A DNA stretch of 64,000 nt from Caballeronia sp. BR00000012568055. Lineage in GTDB: Bacteria > Pseudomonadota > Gammaproteobacteria > Burkholderiales > Burkholderiaceae. The notes beneath the pieces were generated by a model. That model made no database searches. It saw only the letters and a program-made list of their open reading frames with translations, and had not been told where the DNA came from. A program made the position numbers and the translations under genes. The stretch spans positions 36,477 to 100,476 of the forward strand of contig NZ_JAQFVG010000248.1 of the NCBI RefSeq assembly GCF_029439455.1, given 5' to 3'. Shown here piece after piece: positions 53,582 through 64,000 of this stretch; within the stretch, counting starts at the first letter, position 1, and each line of letters starts with the position of its first letter.

Positions 53582-54877
53582 ATGACCCACAAAACCATCG
53601 CCTGCGAATTCGCGGACGTCGCGCCTTTGCTCGATGCAAGCGCCGCCGCTGCCGCAGCAAGCCGCTGTCACTATTGCTACGACGCGCCCTGCATTCAGGC
53701 ATGTCCCACGCAAATCGATATTCCCGGTTTTATCCGCAAGATCGGCAACGGCAATTTAAAAGGCGCAGCTGTCGATATTCTTTCGGCGAATCCGCTTGGC
53801 GGCGCGTGCGCGCGCGTATGCCCGACCGAGATTCTGTGCGAAGGTAGTTGCGTGCGCAATCATGAGGGCGACGAGGCGGTGAGTATCGGCAAATTGCAGC
53901 GGCATGCAGCCGATTGGGCGATGGCGCGCGGCGAACCGCTGTTCAGGCGTGCGCCTGAAACGGGGCGACGTATAGCGATTATCGGTGCAGGTCCGGCGGG
54001 ACTCGCGTGTGCATCGAAACTCGCTTTGGCAGGCCATCAAGCCATTATTTTCGATGCGCGCGCCAAACCCGGTGGTCTCAACGAATACGGTATCGCGGCT
54101 TATAAAGTGGTCGAAGACTTTGCGCAGCGCGAGATCGAATGGCTTTATTCGATGGGCGGCATCGAAATAAAAACGGGGCTTGCGCTCGGCCGCGACTTTA
54201 CGCTCGATGAATTGCGCAAGCAGTATGACGCGGTGTTCATCGCGTTCGGTTTGGGCGGCGTGCGTGAACTCGCACTGGATGGCGAGTCATTGCAAGGCGT
54301 GATGAACGCGGTCGATTTCATCGAACAAGTGCGTCAGGCGGATGATCTCGAGCGCGTGCCGGTCGGACGTCGCGTGGTCGTGATCGGCGGCGGCAATACA
54401 GCCGTCGATGCCGCCGTGCAGAGCCGCAAACTTGGCGCGACTTCGGTGACGATGGTGTATCGGCGTGGCGTGAAGAATATGGGCGCGACATGGGCCGAAC
54501 AGGAGTTCGCGCAGACCAATGGCGTGACCATCGTCACGCATGCGAAGCCGGTGCGATTGATCGGCGAAAAGGGCTTGATTCAGGGCGTGGAATTCGAACG
54601 CGATAACGAACGCTTCGTGATTGAAGCCGATATGGTGCTGAAAGCGATCGGACAAACGCTCGTTCCGATTGGTGTCGATAAAGAATTGCTGACGCTCGAC
54701 GGCAGCCGCATTGTCACCGATGAAAACCGTCAGACCACGCTCGCGAAAGTCTGGGCCGGGGGCGATTGCGCCACGCACGAAGGACTCGATCTCACCGTGC
54801 AAGCCGTGCAGGACGGCAAGCTCGCGGCGGCGTCCATCGATGCATCGTTCGAACTGACGGCCATCAAAGCCGCCTGA
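53582..54877 (+). CDS. preT: NAD-dependent dihydropyrimidine dehydrogenase, flavoprotein subunit PreT
   Basis: A 431-residue subunit like the small subunit of glutamate synthase. Fe-S cysteines occur in CHYCYDAPCIQACPTQIDI and GGACARVCPTEILCEGSCV. The FAD site is IIGAGPAGLACASKLALAGH, the NAD site VIGGGNTAVDAAVQSRKLG, and the C-terminal flavin motif VWAGGDCATHEGLDLTVQAVQDGKLAA. ATG 53582 follows AAAAAGGAACG. It passes electrons from NADH to PreA, reducing uracil and thymine. Confidence 0.95.
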   Translation: MTHKTIACEFADVAPLLDASAAAAAASRCHYCYDAPCIQACPTQIDIPGFIRKIGNGNLKGAAVDILSANPLGGACARVCPTEILCEGSCVRNHEGDEAVSIGKLQRHAADWAMARGEPLFRRAPETGRRIAIIGAGPAGLACASKLALAGHQAIIFDARAKPGGLNEYGIAAYKVVEDFAQREIEWLYSMGGIEIKTGLALGRDFTLDELRKQYDAVFIAFGLGGVRELALDGESLQGVMNAVDFIEQVRQADDLERVPVGRRVVVIGGGNTAVDAAVQSRKLGATSVTMVYRRGVKNMGATWAEQEFAQTNGVTIVTHAKPVRLIGEKGLIQGVEFERDNERFVIEADMVLKAIGQTLVPIGVDKELLTLDGSRIVTDENRQTTLAKVWAGGDCATHEGLDLTVQAVQDGKLAAASIDASFELTAIKAA

Positions 54878-54895
54878 TAAAAGGAGACCACGAAC

Positions 54896-56194
54896 ATGGC
54901 CGATCTTCGCTGCAATATCGCTGGCATTACCTCACCGAATCCGTTCTGGCTTGCGTCTGCGCCGCCGACCGATAAAGCCTACAACGTCAATCGCGCATTC
55001 GAAGCGGGCTGGGGCGGCGTCGTATGGAAAACGCTCGGACTCGATCCGCATGTGGTGAATGTGAGTTCGCGTTACGGCGCGGTGCAATGGAACGGACAAC
55101 GTATCGCAGGACTGAATAATATCGAGCTGATTACGGATCGTCCGCTCGATGTGAATCTGCGCGAAATAGAACAGGTTAAACGCGACTGGCCCGATCGCGC
55201 AATGATCGTCTCGTTGATGGTGCCGTGCAACGAGCAAGACTGGAAATGGATTCTCGCGCAAGTGGAAGACACCGGCGCGGATGCGGTCGAACTGAATTTT
55301 GGCTGTCCGCATGGCATGAGCGAGCGTGGCATGGGTTCAGCGGTGGGCCAAGTGCCCGAGTATGTCGAGATGGTCACGCGCTGGGTCAAGGAGAGCACGA
55401 AAATGCCGTGCCTCGTGAAGCTCACGCCGAATATCAGCGATATTCGCATGAGTTCGCGCGCGGCCTTCAAGGGTGGCGCGGACGGTGTGTCGCTCATCAA
55501 CACGATCAATTCGATCGTCGCGGTCGATCTCGATCAGATGGCGCCGATGCCAACCGTCGATGGCAAAGGCACGCACGGCGGTTATTGCGGCCCTGCAGTC
55601 AAGCCGATTGCGCTGAATATGGTGGCCGAAATCGCGCGCGATCCCGAAACGCCGGGCCTGCCGATATCGGGTATAGGCGGAATCTCGTCGTGGCGCGATG
55701 CAGCCGAATTCATGGTGCTCGGTGCAGGCAGCGTTCAAGTGTGTACCGCCGCCATGCACTACGGATTCCGAATCGTTTCCGATTTTGCAGATGGCCTCTC
55801 GAACTGGATGGACGAAAAAGGCTACGCCACGCTCGACGATATTTGCGGCCGCGCCGTGCCGAACGTCACCGACTGGAAATATCTCAACCTCAAATACGAC
55901 ATCAAGGCGCGCATCGATCAGGACAAGTGCATTCAGTGTGGACTGTGTCATATCGCTTGCGAAGACACATCGCATCAGGCCATTCTCAAAGAAAAGGACG
56001 GCAAGCGTCATTTCGAAGTGGTCGATTCGGAATGCGTGGGCTGCAATCTGTGCATGCACGTATGTCCGGTCGAACAATGCATCACCATGGAACGTGTCGA
56101 TGCCGGCGAATATGCCAACTGGACCACGCATCCGAACAATCCCGCGCGCGTAGACGCGGAAGAAACTGCAAACAAAGCAAAAGCAGCAGCATAA
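54896..56194 (+). CDS. preA: NAD-dependent dihydropyrimidine dehydrogenase, pyrimidine-binding subunit PreA
   Basis: A 432-residue subunit with a dihydroorotate-dehydrogenase-like barrel (ITSPNPFWLASAPPTDKAYNVNRAFEAGWGGVVWKTLG; VELNFGCPHGMSERGMGSAVGQ; ISGIGGISSWRDAAEFMVLGA). The C-terminal ferredoxin domain has two 4Fe-4S cysteine sets, CIQCGLCHIACED and CVGCNLCMHVCPVEQC. It catalyses the first, reductive step of pyrimidine degradation with PreT, whose gene ends 18 bases upstream. Confidence 0.96.
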   Translation: MADLRCNIAGITSPNPFWLASAPPTDKAYNVNRAFEAGWGGVVWKTLGLDPHVVNVSSRYGAVQWNGQRIAGLNNIELITDRPLDVNLREIEQVKRDWPDRAMIVSLMVPCNEQDWKWILAQVEDTGADAVELNFGCPHGMSERGMGSAVGQVPEYVEMVTRWVKESTKMPCLVKLTPNISDIRMSSRAAFKGGADGVSLINTINSIVAVDLDQMAPMPTVDGKGTHGGYCGPAVKPIALNMVAEIARDPETPGLPISGIGGISSWRDAAEFMVLGAGSVQVCTAAMHYGFRIVSDFADGLSNWMDEKGYATLDDICGRAVPNVTDWKYLNLKYDIKARIDQDKCIQCGLCHIACEDTSHQAILKEKDGKRHFEVVDSECVGCNLCMHVCPVEQCITMERVDAGEYANWTTHPNNPARVDAEETANKAKAAA

Positions 56195-56245
56195 AAAACG
56201 AAGCGCTCGTCATTCGAACCCACTACTGGAACTGGAGTGCATCCG

Positions 56246-59204
<2,959 letters not shown>

Positions 59205-59277
59205 ACATGATCGACACGATGCCCCTTGCATGCCGACATGCGCGGGGTATCGGCACATTTGCGCGCCTGCAAGCATA

Positions 59278-60030
59278 ATGGCGCGCATGCGAAACACTCT
59301 CGCGCTTGCCGCGCTCCTCTTCGTTTCATCCGCCGCGAGTGCCGCGAATCCCAACGCGCTCTGGCAGATCGTCCACGACTATTGCGAGCCGGCCGCCGAA
59401 GGCGAAGCGGTTCAGCAGAAGTGCGCCGACGTGAATCTCGCGGACGGTTATGCGGTGCTCAAAGACCTCGTAGGCATCGCGCAATATCTGTTGATTCCGA
59501 CCGCGCGCGTGAGCGGCATCGAAAGTCCTTTGTTGCTGGATGCGAACGTGCCGAACTACTGGCGCGCGGCGTGGCAATCACGCACTTATGTCGATGCGAA
59601 ACTCAAGCGCACGCTGCCGCGCGATGAAGTCTCGCTCGCGATCAACTCGGCCAGCGGACGCACGCAGAATCAACTGCATATTCATATCGATTGTCTGGCC
59701 GCGGACGTGGCGCGCACGCTGCGTGAAGTCGGACCGACGATCGGCACAGAATGGAAGCCGCTGCCGGTGCGATTGCGCGGGCATATCTACAGCGCCATGC
59801 GTATCGACGACGCCGACCTCGACCATACCGATCCGTTCAAACTCGTCGCACCGTATGCCGCGCAACGCGGCGAAACGATGGGCGCGCAGACCTTGATGCT
59901 CGTCGGCGCATACCGAAGCGATGGCGCGCCCGCGTTCTATTTGCTCAACGATCACGTTCAGCCGGGAGACTGGGCGTCATCGGAAGAGTTGCAGGATCAC
60001 ACCTGCGCATTGGCCGAACGGCCGAGGTGA
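59278..60030 (+). CDS. cdh: CDP-diacylglycerol pyrophosphatase (Cdh)
   Basis: A 250-residue exported HIT-like hydrolase cleaving CDP-diacylglycerol to CMP and phosphatidate. A signal peptide (MRNTLALAALLFVSSAASA) precedes NALWQIVHDYCEPAAEGEAV, GYAVLKDLVGIAQYLLIPTARVSGIESPLLL and SLAINSASGRTQNQLHIHIDC, where the HIHID histidines are the catalytic set. The exact ATG (59278 or 59287) is open. Confidence 0.92.
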   Translation: MARMRNTLALAALLFVSSAASAANPNALWQIVHDYCEPAAEGEAVQQKCADVNLADGYAVLKDLVGIAQYLLIPTARVSGIESPLLLDANVPNYWRAAWQSRTYVDAKLKRTLPRDEVSLAINSASGRTQNQLHIHIDCLAADVARTLREVGPTIGTEWKPLPVRLRGHIYSAMRIDDADLDHTDPFKLVAPYAAQRGETMGAQTLMLVGAYRSDGAPAFYLLNDHVQPGDWASSEELQDHTCALAERPR

Positions 60031-60149
60031 TAAATCTCGTGGCTTGTTGAAGAATGAAATGACACGAACGGTTCGGAGTTCGGATGAAAAAACATTCGAA
60101 TTTCAGAGTTTTCGGAACTTGTCACTTCACTTTTTGGCGACCACAATGA

Positions 60150-60551
60150 ATGCACATCTACATCACGTTTGATCCGGTGAAGGACGCGGTGAATCGCGCT
60201 CAGCATGGCATATCGCTAGGCGTTGCGCGCGAGATCGCATGGGACGACGCCGTCTGTTGGGACGATGAGCGTCAAGATTATGGCGAGGTTCGAGAAGTGG
60301 GTTTGGGCCCACTTCAGGGCCGGACTTTTTGCGTGGTTTTCACGCGCAGGAATGATGCGCTGCGCATTATCAGTTTGCGTCGCGCGAATGACAGGGAGAA
60401 GAATCAATATGAACGAAGCATGGTGGAACTACGAACCGGGCTCGCCGGAGGAAGAAGCGGCGATCCAACGCGGCATAGCGATGGACCCCGACACATACGA
60501 CCTTTCCGATCCGAACATCGTGCTAAAACCCTTCCGCCGGTGGAGGACTGA
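60150..60551 (+). CDS. brnT: BrnT-family ribonuclease toxin, copy 1
   Basis: A 133-residue protein. The first 88 residues are a normal BrnT RelE-like toxin: ITFDPVKDAVNRAQHGISLG, FCVVFTRRNDALRIISLRRANDREKNQYE. BrnT cuts mRNA and is held by BrnA. The frame does not stop there but runs 45 residues further, overlapping the antitoxin gene for 143 bases. The ATG is offset by 4 bases from an upstream ATG (60146) that opens an 8-codon frame. Confidence 0.82.
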   Translation: MHIYITFDPVKDAVNRAQHGISLGVAREIAWDDAVCWDDERQDYGEVREVGLGPLQGRTFCVVFTRRNDALRIISLRRANDREKNQYERSMVELRTGLAGGRSGDPTRHSDGPRHIRPFRSEHRAKTLPPVED

Positions 60552-60585
60552 TCTACCGGGCTGCGAGGTCGAAGAGGGAGGCTGA
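60409..60585 (+). CDS. BrnA-like antitoxin lacking its DNA-binding half, copy 1
   Basis: A 58-residue protein: MNEAWWNYEPGSPEEEAAIQ, then RGIAMDPDTYDLSDPNIVLK. The EEEAxIxRGIxxDPxTY start matches the N-terminal, toxin-binding part of BrnA antitoxins, which normally continue into a ribbon-helix-helix domain to about 90-100 residues. That domain is missing here. It starts inside the toxin frame and has the same length as copy 2. Confidence 0.68.
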   Translation: MNEAWWNYEPGSPEEEAAIQRGIAMDPDTYDLSDPNIVLKPFRRWRTDLPGCEVEEGG

Positions 60586-60722
60586 AACTCGCGCATTAGC
60601 CATTCGGTCTAGGTGTAAAACAGAGTGGTTTGCTGAAGAATGAAGTGGCGGAAATATTTCGGATGACGAAGGTTATTCGATTAATTCGGCGTCTTCAATT
60701 CATTCTTCGGCGACCACAATGA

Positions 60723-61127
60723 ATGCACATCGAGATAACGTTTGATCCGGTTAAAGACGCGATGAATCGTATCCAGCATGGCTTCCCACTTGATCTCGCC
60801 CGCGAGATCAAGTGGAATGAACTCATGTATTGGGTGGATGAACGTCGCGATTATGGTGAGGTCCGGGAAGTCGGCTACGTGCCGTTTCTGGACACTATTT
60901 TTTGCGTGGTATTCACGCGTAGACATACCGCGCTGCGCATTATCAGCTTGCGTCGCGCGAACGACAGAGAGAAAAATCGCTATGCACGAAATCTGGAAAA
61001 ACATTCAGCCCAACTCGCCCGAGGAAGAAGCCCGAATCCAACGGGGAATCGACATGGACCCGACAACCTACGTCCTTACCGACGAGGAGTTCCAGCAACT
61101 AAGGCCATTCCGGATTCGACCGAGTGA
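60723..61127 (+). CDS. brnT: BrnT-family ribonuclease toxin, copy 2
   Basis: A 134-residue BrnT protein (EITFDPVKDAMNRIQHGFPL; FCVVFTRRHTALRIISLRRA; NDREKNRYA). As in copy 1, the frame runs on past the usual end, here 45 residues (NLEKHSAQLARGRSPNPTGN and so on) across 146 bases of the antitoxin gene. Residues common to both extensions (GRS, PT, GP, RP) hint that the extra frame is kept, though this may only reflect constraint on the antitoxin frame. Confidence 0.82.
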   Translation: MHIEITFDPVKDAMNRIQHGFPLDLAREIKWNELMYWVDERRDYGEVREVGYVPFLDTIFCVVFTRRHTALRIISLRRANDREKNRYARNLEKHSAQLARGRSPNPTGNRHGPDNLRPYRRGVPATKAIPDSTE

Positions 61128-61158
61128 GGCTTTCGACGTGTTTCCCGAAACGAGTTAG
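60982..61158 (+). CDS. BrnA-like antitoxin lacking its DNA-binding half, copy 2
   Basis: A 58-residue protein: MHEIWKNIQPNSPEEEARIQ, RGIDMDPTTYVLTDEEFQQL, RPFRIRPSEAFDVFPETS. The LTDEEFQQLRPF segment is a good match to BrnA just before its ribbon-helix-helix domain, which is again absent. Its start lies inside the toxin frame. The stop overlaps the stop of the convergent hypothetical gene by 4 bases. Confidence 0.7.
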   Translation: MHEIWKNIQPNSPEEEARIQRGIDMDPTTYVLTDEEFQQLRPFRIRPSEAFDVFPETS

Positions 61159-61469
61159 GACGCGGCACGTACCGCCGTCCGGTGCGGAAACACCCGAGGC
61201 ATCACACAATCGACGTGTGCCTCGGGCAGCACGCGCCTCAACGTGCGTAACGTAAAAGCCACGTCCTCCGTTGCAACGTCGAATTCGAGGCGCAGCGCGC
61301 AAGCTTCGCGCTGCGCCGCGCTGACATATAGACCGAGTGGCGAGTGGAACAATTGGCGCATGCGTTCTTGCAAGATATCGTCGTCGGCGAATTGGGCGCG
61401 GGCGAGCATGCGCACGCGCTGACAAGCGCCGTGATGATGACCTGCAGCCCAGGCGAGTGACATATCCAT
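61155..61469 (-). CDS. Conserved hypothetical protein
   Basis: A 104-residue protein (MDMSLAWAAGHHHGACQRVR... LPEAHVDCVMPRVFPHRTAV). AAGGAG 7 bases before ATG 61469 supports this start over the longer frame to 61505. Histidines and two cysteines could bind metal, but I recognise no family. It converges with the second antitoxin gene. Confidence 0.6.
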   Translation of the reverse strand: MDMSLAWAAGHHHGACQRVRMLARAQFADDDILQERMRQLFHSPLGLYVSAAQREACALRLEFDVATEDVAFTLRTLRRVLPEAHVDCVMPRVFPHRTAVRAAS

Positions 61470-61585
61470 GATCGTGCTCCTTCTCGTTGTTCTGAAGGAA
61501 AGCATAAGCCGCGCCGAATCAAGGCCCCGCTAAGACTGGCGTCACGCGTATAAAAAACGCGTTAATCCTGGCGTGACACGCAGTG

Positions 61586-62860
61586 TCAATCGAACCCCGG
61601 AAAAACCGCATCGTCCGGACCGATCGACGCAGGCGATTTCCACGTTGCATCGCGCATCGAATGGCCGACCTGATGCTCGACGCCCAGCAGTGTCGCGAAG
61701 ATTGCCATGCGAACTGCAATGCCGTTGTCGGTTTGCCGAAAGATTGCGAGGCGCGAGTCGTGGTTGAGGTCGGTGGCGAGATCGTTCGCGCCGGGGCGGC
61801 TGTCGCGTGGCAGCGGGTGCATGATCATGGTATCGCGTCCGCAGACTTCGTCAACGAGCGCCTGATTGATCTGGAAGTCCGGCGTATAGCCTTCGATCGA
61901 CTCGTCGGCGAATCGCTCTTTCTGGATGCGCGTGGCGTAGACCACATCGGCGCCCGCGAGTCCTGCACGCAGGTCGGTGGTTTGTTCGATCACGTGATCG
62001 CCATGTGCGAGGCGATCGATAATGTACGACGGCATTTCCAGCGAGCGCGGCGACACGAGCGTGAATTTGAGGCCCTTGTATAGCGACAGCAACTTGGCGA
62101 GCGAATGCACCGTGCGACCGTATTTCAGATCACCGACCATCGCGATATGCGCGCCATCGACGATCTTGCCGAGCCGCGAAAACTCGCGCTGAATGGTGTA
62201 GAGATCGAGCAGCGCCTGACTCGGGTGTTCGCCGGGACCATCTCCCGCGTTGATCACGGGAATGTTGGTCGCGCGCGCGAATTCGGCTAGCGAACCTTGC
62301 TCGGGATGCCGCACGACAATGGCGTCCGCATAACCGCTGATTACGCGGCTGGTGTCGTAGATGGATTCGCCTTTTGCCATCGACGAGAAGGTGAAGCCGG
62401 TTGTGTCGCAGACCGAACCGCCGAGGCGGCAGAACGCGGAGCCGAAGCTCACGCGCGTACGCGTACTCGCTTCGAAAAAGAGATTGGCGAGCACCGCGCC
62501 TTCGAGCACGCGCGTAATTTTCCGGCGACGCGCGATGGGTTGCATCATGTCTGCGGTGCGGAACAGCGCTTCGGCGGAATCACGCGAGAACTGGTCGATG
62601 GAGATCAGTTGCGGCCGGCCTTCGAATTCGATCGGATGATATACGCTCTGCGTAGCGCCTTCGCCAGCGGGCATGCCGTTGAGGATTTCGCCGACATACC
62701 GCGCCGCGATTTCCGGCATCGCGCGGGATTCGGGCGAATCGTCCGGCAAGAGCCACGTGTCGAGCGCACGCCGCGTTACGCCGATGCGAGAAGCGAACGC
62801 ATCGCGGGTCATGTTCAGACGCCGCATGGCGTCGCGAAGGACGGTTTGTTGTTGGCTCAT
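61586..62860 (-). CDS. pyrB: Aspartate carbamoyltransferase with N-terminal helix-turn-helix domain
   Basis: A 424-residue protein. Residues about 5-60 (VLRDAMRRLNMTRDAFASRIGVTRRALDTWLLP) look like an XRE-type helix-turn-helix. Residues from about 80 form a complete ATCase: carbamoyl-phosphate motif STRTR (132-136), SGYADAIVVRHPEQGSLAEF, PGEHPSQALLDLYT, MVGDLKYGRTVHSLAKLL and HPLPR. Typical catalytic chains are about 310 residues, so the extra 75-80 residues are a real addition, seen in some Burkholderiaceae. It is probably a second ATCase beside the main pyrB of the genome, and it could regulate DNA. Confidence 0.9.
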   Translation of the reverse strand: MSQQQTVLRDAMRRLNMTRDAFASRIGVTRRALDTWLLPDDSPESRAMPEIAARYVGEILNGMPAGEGATQSVYHPIEFEGRPQLISIDQFSRDSAEALFRTADMMQPIARRRKITRVLEGAVLANLFFEASTRTRVSFGSAFCRLGGSVCDTTGFTFSSMAKGESIYDTSRVISGYADAIVVRHPEQGSLAEFARATNIPVINAGDGPGEHPSQALLDLYTIQREFSRLGKIVDGAHIAMVGDLKYGRTVHSLAKLLSLYKGLKFTLVSPRSLEMPSYIIDRLAHGDHVIEQTTDLRAGLAGADVVYATRIQKERFADESIEGYTPDFQINQALVDEVCGRDTMIMHPLPRDSRPGANDLATDLNHDSRLAIFRQTDNGIAVRMAIFATLLGVEHQVGHSMRDATWKSPASIGPDDAVFPGFD

Positions 62861-62896
62861 GGAACGCTCCGGTATGTACGCGGAGCGTATATTAGG

Positions 62897-63316
62897 TCAC
62901 TCGCCGATCAGATGCAAGACGAGTTCGCGCTGATGCTGCTCCGTGCGATGCTCGAACACGTAAATGCCCTGCCACACGCCGAGCACCATGCGCCCGGCTT
63001 CGACGGGAATCGAAAGCTGAACGGTGGTGAGGGCGGTGCGCAGATGCGCGGGCATATCGTCGGGGCCTTCGGCGTCGTGTACGTAGCGGCCCGGCGATTC
63101 CGGCGCGACCGCTTCGAAATAGCGTTCGAGGTCGGTGCGCACGTCGGGATCGGCGTTTTCCTGAATCAGCAGCGACGCCGAGGTGTGTCGGCAGAACAGT
63201 GTCAGCAGGCCGGTGCGGATATCCTGAAGATCGATCCAGTTTTCGATCTCGCGGGTGACTTCGTGCAGGCCGCGCGAGCCTGTCGCGAGCGTCAGGTGGT
63301 GGAGTGCCTGTTTCAT
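62897..63316 (-). CDS. yjbQ: YjbQ family (secondary thiamine-phosphate synthase) protein
   Basis: A 139-residue UPF0047 protein: LHHLTLATGSRGLHEVTREIENWI, GLLTLFCRHTSASLLIQENADPDVRTDLERYF, and GRMVLGVWQGIYVFEHRTEQHQRELVLHLIGE. The TSASL and nearby His residues are the conserved site. Members have weak thiamine-phosphate synthase activity; the native role is unclear. Confidence 0.92.
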   Translation of the reverse strand: MKQALHHLTLATGSRGLHEVTREIENWIDLQDIRTGLLTLFCRHTSASLLIQENADPDVRTDLERYFEAVAPESPGRYVHDAEGPDDMPAHLRTALTTVQLSIPVEAGRMVLGVWQGIYVFEHRTEQHQRELVLHLIGE

Positions 63317-63398
63317 GTCGGTCTTGGTTCGGAAATGAATGATACATCGGACAGTGTATCGGCTTGGCGGGTCAACGGTTTGTCGAAAGGTGGCGAGG

Positions 63399-63863
63399 AT
63401 GAAAGGCTATTTTCTATTCGGCGCACTCGCGATCGCACTCCCGGCCATCGCTGGCGACGCCGCACGCCTCAACCACGGCGACGATCCTTTCATCCACGTA
63501 TCGAACGCGATTCCAAACTGCGCCACGCCGCGCGGTCCGTTCGAAACCGATCAGGAATGGCTGGACGAAGCGCATTACCGCATCGAACGCGGCAATAGCT
63601 GCTGGATTGCCGGTCGATGCCGCCTGTCGAACGGCTATCTCTATGACAAGGAAATTGCGGAAAGCGTGACGCGGCGGCTGAACTCGCTGAACGCATCGCT
63701 GCAATGGCGCGATAAAACCAGCCTCTGGCTCACCATCCAGCGCCGCTTCATTTATGTCGATGGCTGCGTCGCGCGCGATTTCGACCGCGCGCATTTCGTC
63801 TCCGCGCTGGGCGAAACCGCCGATGTCGAACGCGTGATCGATCGCACCACGATCCATCCGTGA
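63399..63863 (+). CDS. Exported BON-like protein
   Basis: A 154-residue protein with a signal peptide (MKGYFLFGALAIALPAIAGD). Two cysteines lie in NSCWIAGRCRLSNGYLYD. The C-terminal segment (KEIAESVTRRLNSLNASLQW; IQRRFIYVDGCVARDFDRAH; DVERVIDRTT) has the pattern of a BON domain. ATG 63399 has AAGGTGGCGAGG upstream. It is probably periplasmic; function unknown. Confidence 0.75.
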   Translation: MKGYFLFGALAIALPAIAGDAARLNHGDDPFIHVSNAIPNCATPRGPFETDQEWLDEAHYRIERGNSCWIAGRCRLSNGYLYDKEIAESVTRRLNSLNASLQWRDKTSLWLTIQRRFIYVDGCVARDFDRAHFVSALGETADVERVIDRTTIHP

Positions 63864-63884
63864 GATTTGGCCTAAGCTGGAAGC

Positions 63885-64000
63885 ATGAGCAAGAGACTGT
63901 GTCGTTTCCTCAGATGCGCGCTGCTCGCGTTCGTTATCGGATGTGCAGCGCAGAAGGCGAATGCCGCCGCGCCCGTCGTGGTGATTCCGCTGTCGGGCGC
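63885..64000 (+). CDS. NfeD-type membrane serine protease, N-terminal start (partial)
   Basis: Only the first 38 codons are in the window: MSKRLCRFLRCALLAFVIGC, a signal/anchor, then ANAAAPVVVIPLSG. The VVVIPLSG beginning of the mature part resembles NfeD/ClpP-class membrane proteases. The gene runs off the right edge. The call is tentative. Confidence 0.5.
   Translation, partial: MSKRLCRFLRCALLAFVIGCAAQKANAAAPVVVIPLSG

Larger units (their letters stand above)
60044..61158 (+). repeat. Tandem duplication of a BrnT/BrnA-like toxin-antitoxin unit
   Basis: Two head-to-tail units of about 540 bases (60044-60585 and 60630-61158) share the leader (TTGYTGAAGAATGAA at the start, GGCGACCACAATGAATGCACAT before the toxin), the toxin gene and the antitoxin gene. 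The toxin starts are 573 bases apart. By eye the two toxins share about 70% of residues over their first 89, so the duplication is not recent. Confidence 0.8.

Overview
The window is a high-GC stretch of a Burkholderiaceae chromosome or large replicon, most like Paraburkholderia or Caballeronia. The signs are a Burkholderia-type porin, DUF4148 and DUF5594-like proteins, a TetR-controlled leucine/isovalerate (liu) operon, protocatechuate dioxygenase genes and a helix-turn-helix/aspartate carbamoyltransferase fusion. I see no rRNA, tRNA, CRISPR array, prophage or insertion sequence. The genus is inferred from gene content; no search was run.

Layout. 0-10 kb: the 3' end of an aspartate 4-decarboxylase gene, a porin, a frameshifted SnoaL-like gene, an M14 deacylase, an orphan amino-acid binding protein, a DHA2 drug exporter with a divergent TetR regulator, an MFS importer and a ferritin-like protein. 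9.3-15 kb: a TetR regulator (probable LiuQ) divergent from isovaleryl-CoA dehydrogenase and both methylcrotonyl-CoA carboxylase subunits, with two operator-like repeats between them. 15-24 kb: an OmpA lipoprotein, an AI-2E permease, pcaHG with pcaQ, a lone receiver protein, a deletion scar joining the tail ends of a LysR gene and a short-chain dehydrogenase gene, a PlsC-like acyltransferase, prolyl aminopeptidase and an EAL phosphodiesterase. 24-36.7 kb: a FeeM-like acyltransferase behind a long leader, a large GGDEF/EAL protein, a ROK regulator, small stress and hypothetical proteins, a DUF937-OmpA protein, YciI, LysR and an MscS channel.

36.8-45.8 kb is one tightly packed operon: an RpiR regulator, isoaspartyl peptidase, a GsiABCD-type peptide importer, a DmpA-type aminopeptidase and a DppA-type D-aminopeptidase. 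It looks built to import and break down isoaspartyl, D-residue or N-blocked small peptides. 46-51 kb: CrcB, a GNAT protein, hutH-hutC without the rest of the hut pathway, a DUF4148 protein and an AraC/VOC pair. 51-59 kb: a reductive pyrimidine degradation locus with a TetR regulator, a carbamoyl-beta-alanine amidohydrolase, PreT/PreA dihydropyrimidine dehydrogenase, an NCS1 permease and dihydropyrimidinase. A 26-base palindrome sits in its promoter region.

59-64 kb: CDP-diacylglycerol pyrophosphatase, two tandem BrnT toxin genes each overlapping a 58-residue BrnA-like antitoxin that lacks the DNA-binding half, a small hypothetical, the HTH-ATCase fusion, YjbQ, a BON-like exported protein and the start of an NfeD-type protease gene. 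The tandem BrnT modules with nested half-antitoxins are the most unusual thing here. The LysR/SDR deletion scar and the FeeM-like gene beside a c-di-GMP protein come next.
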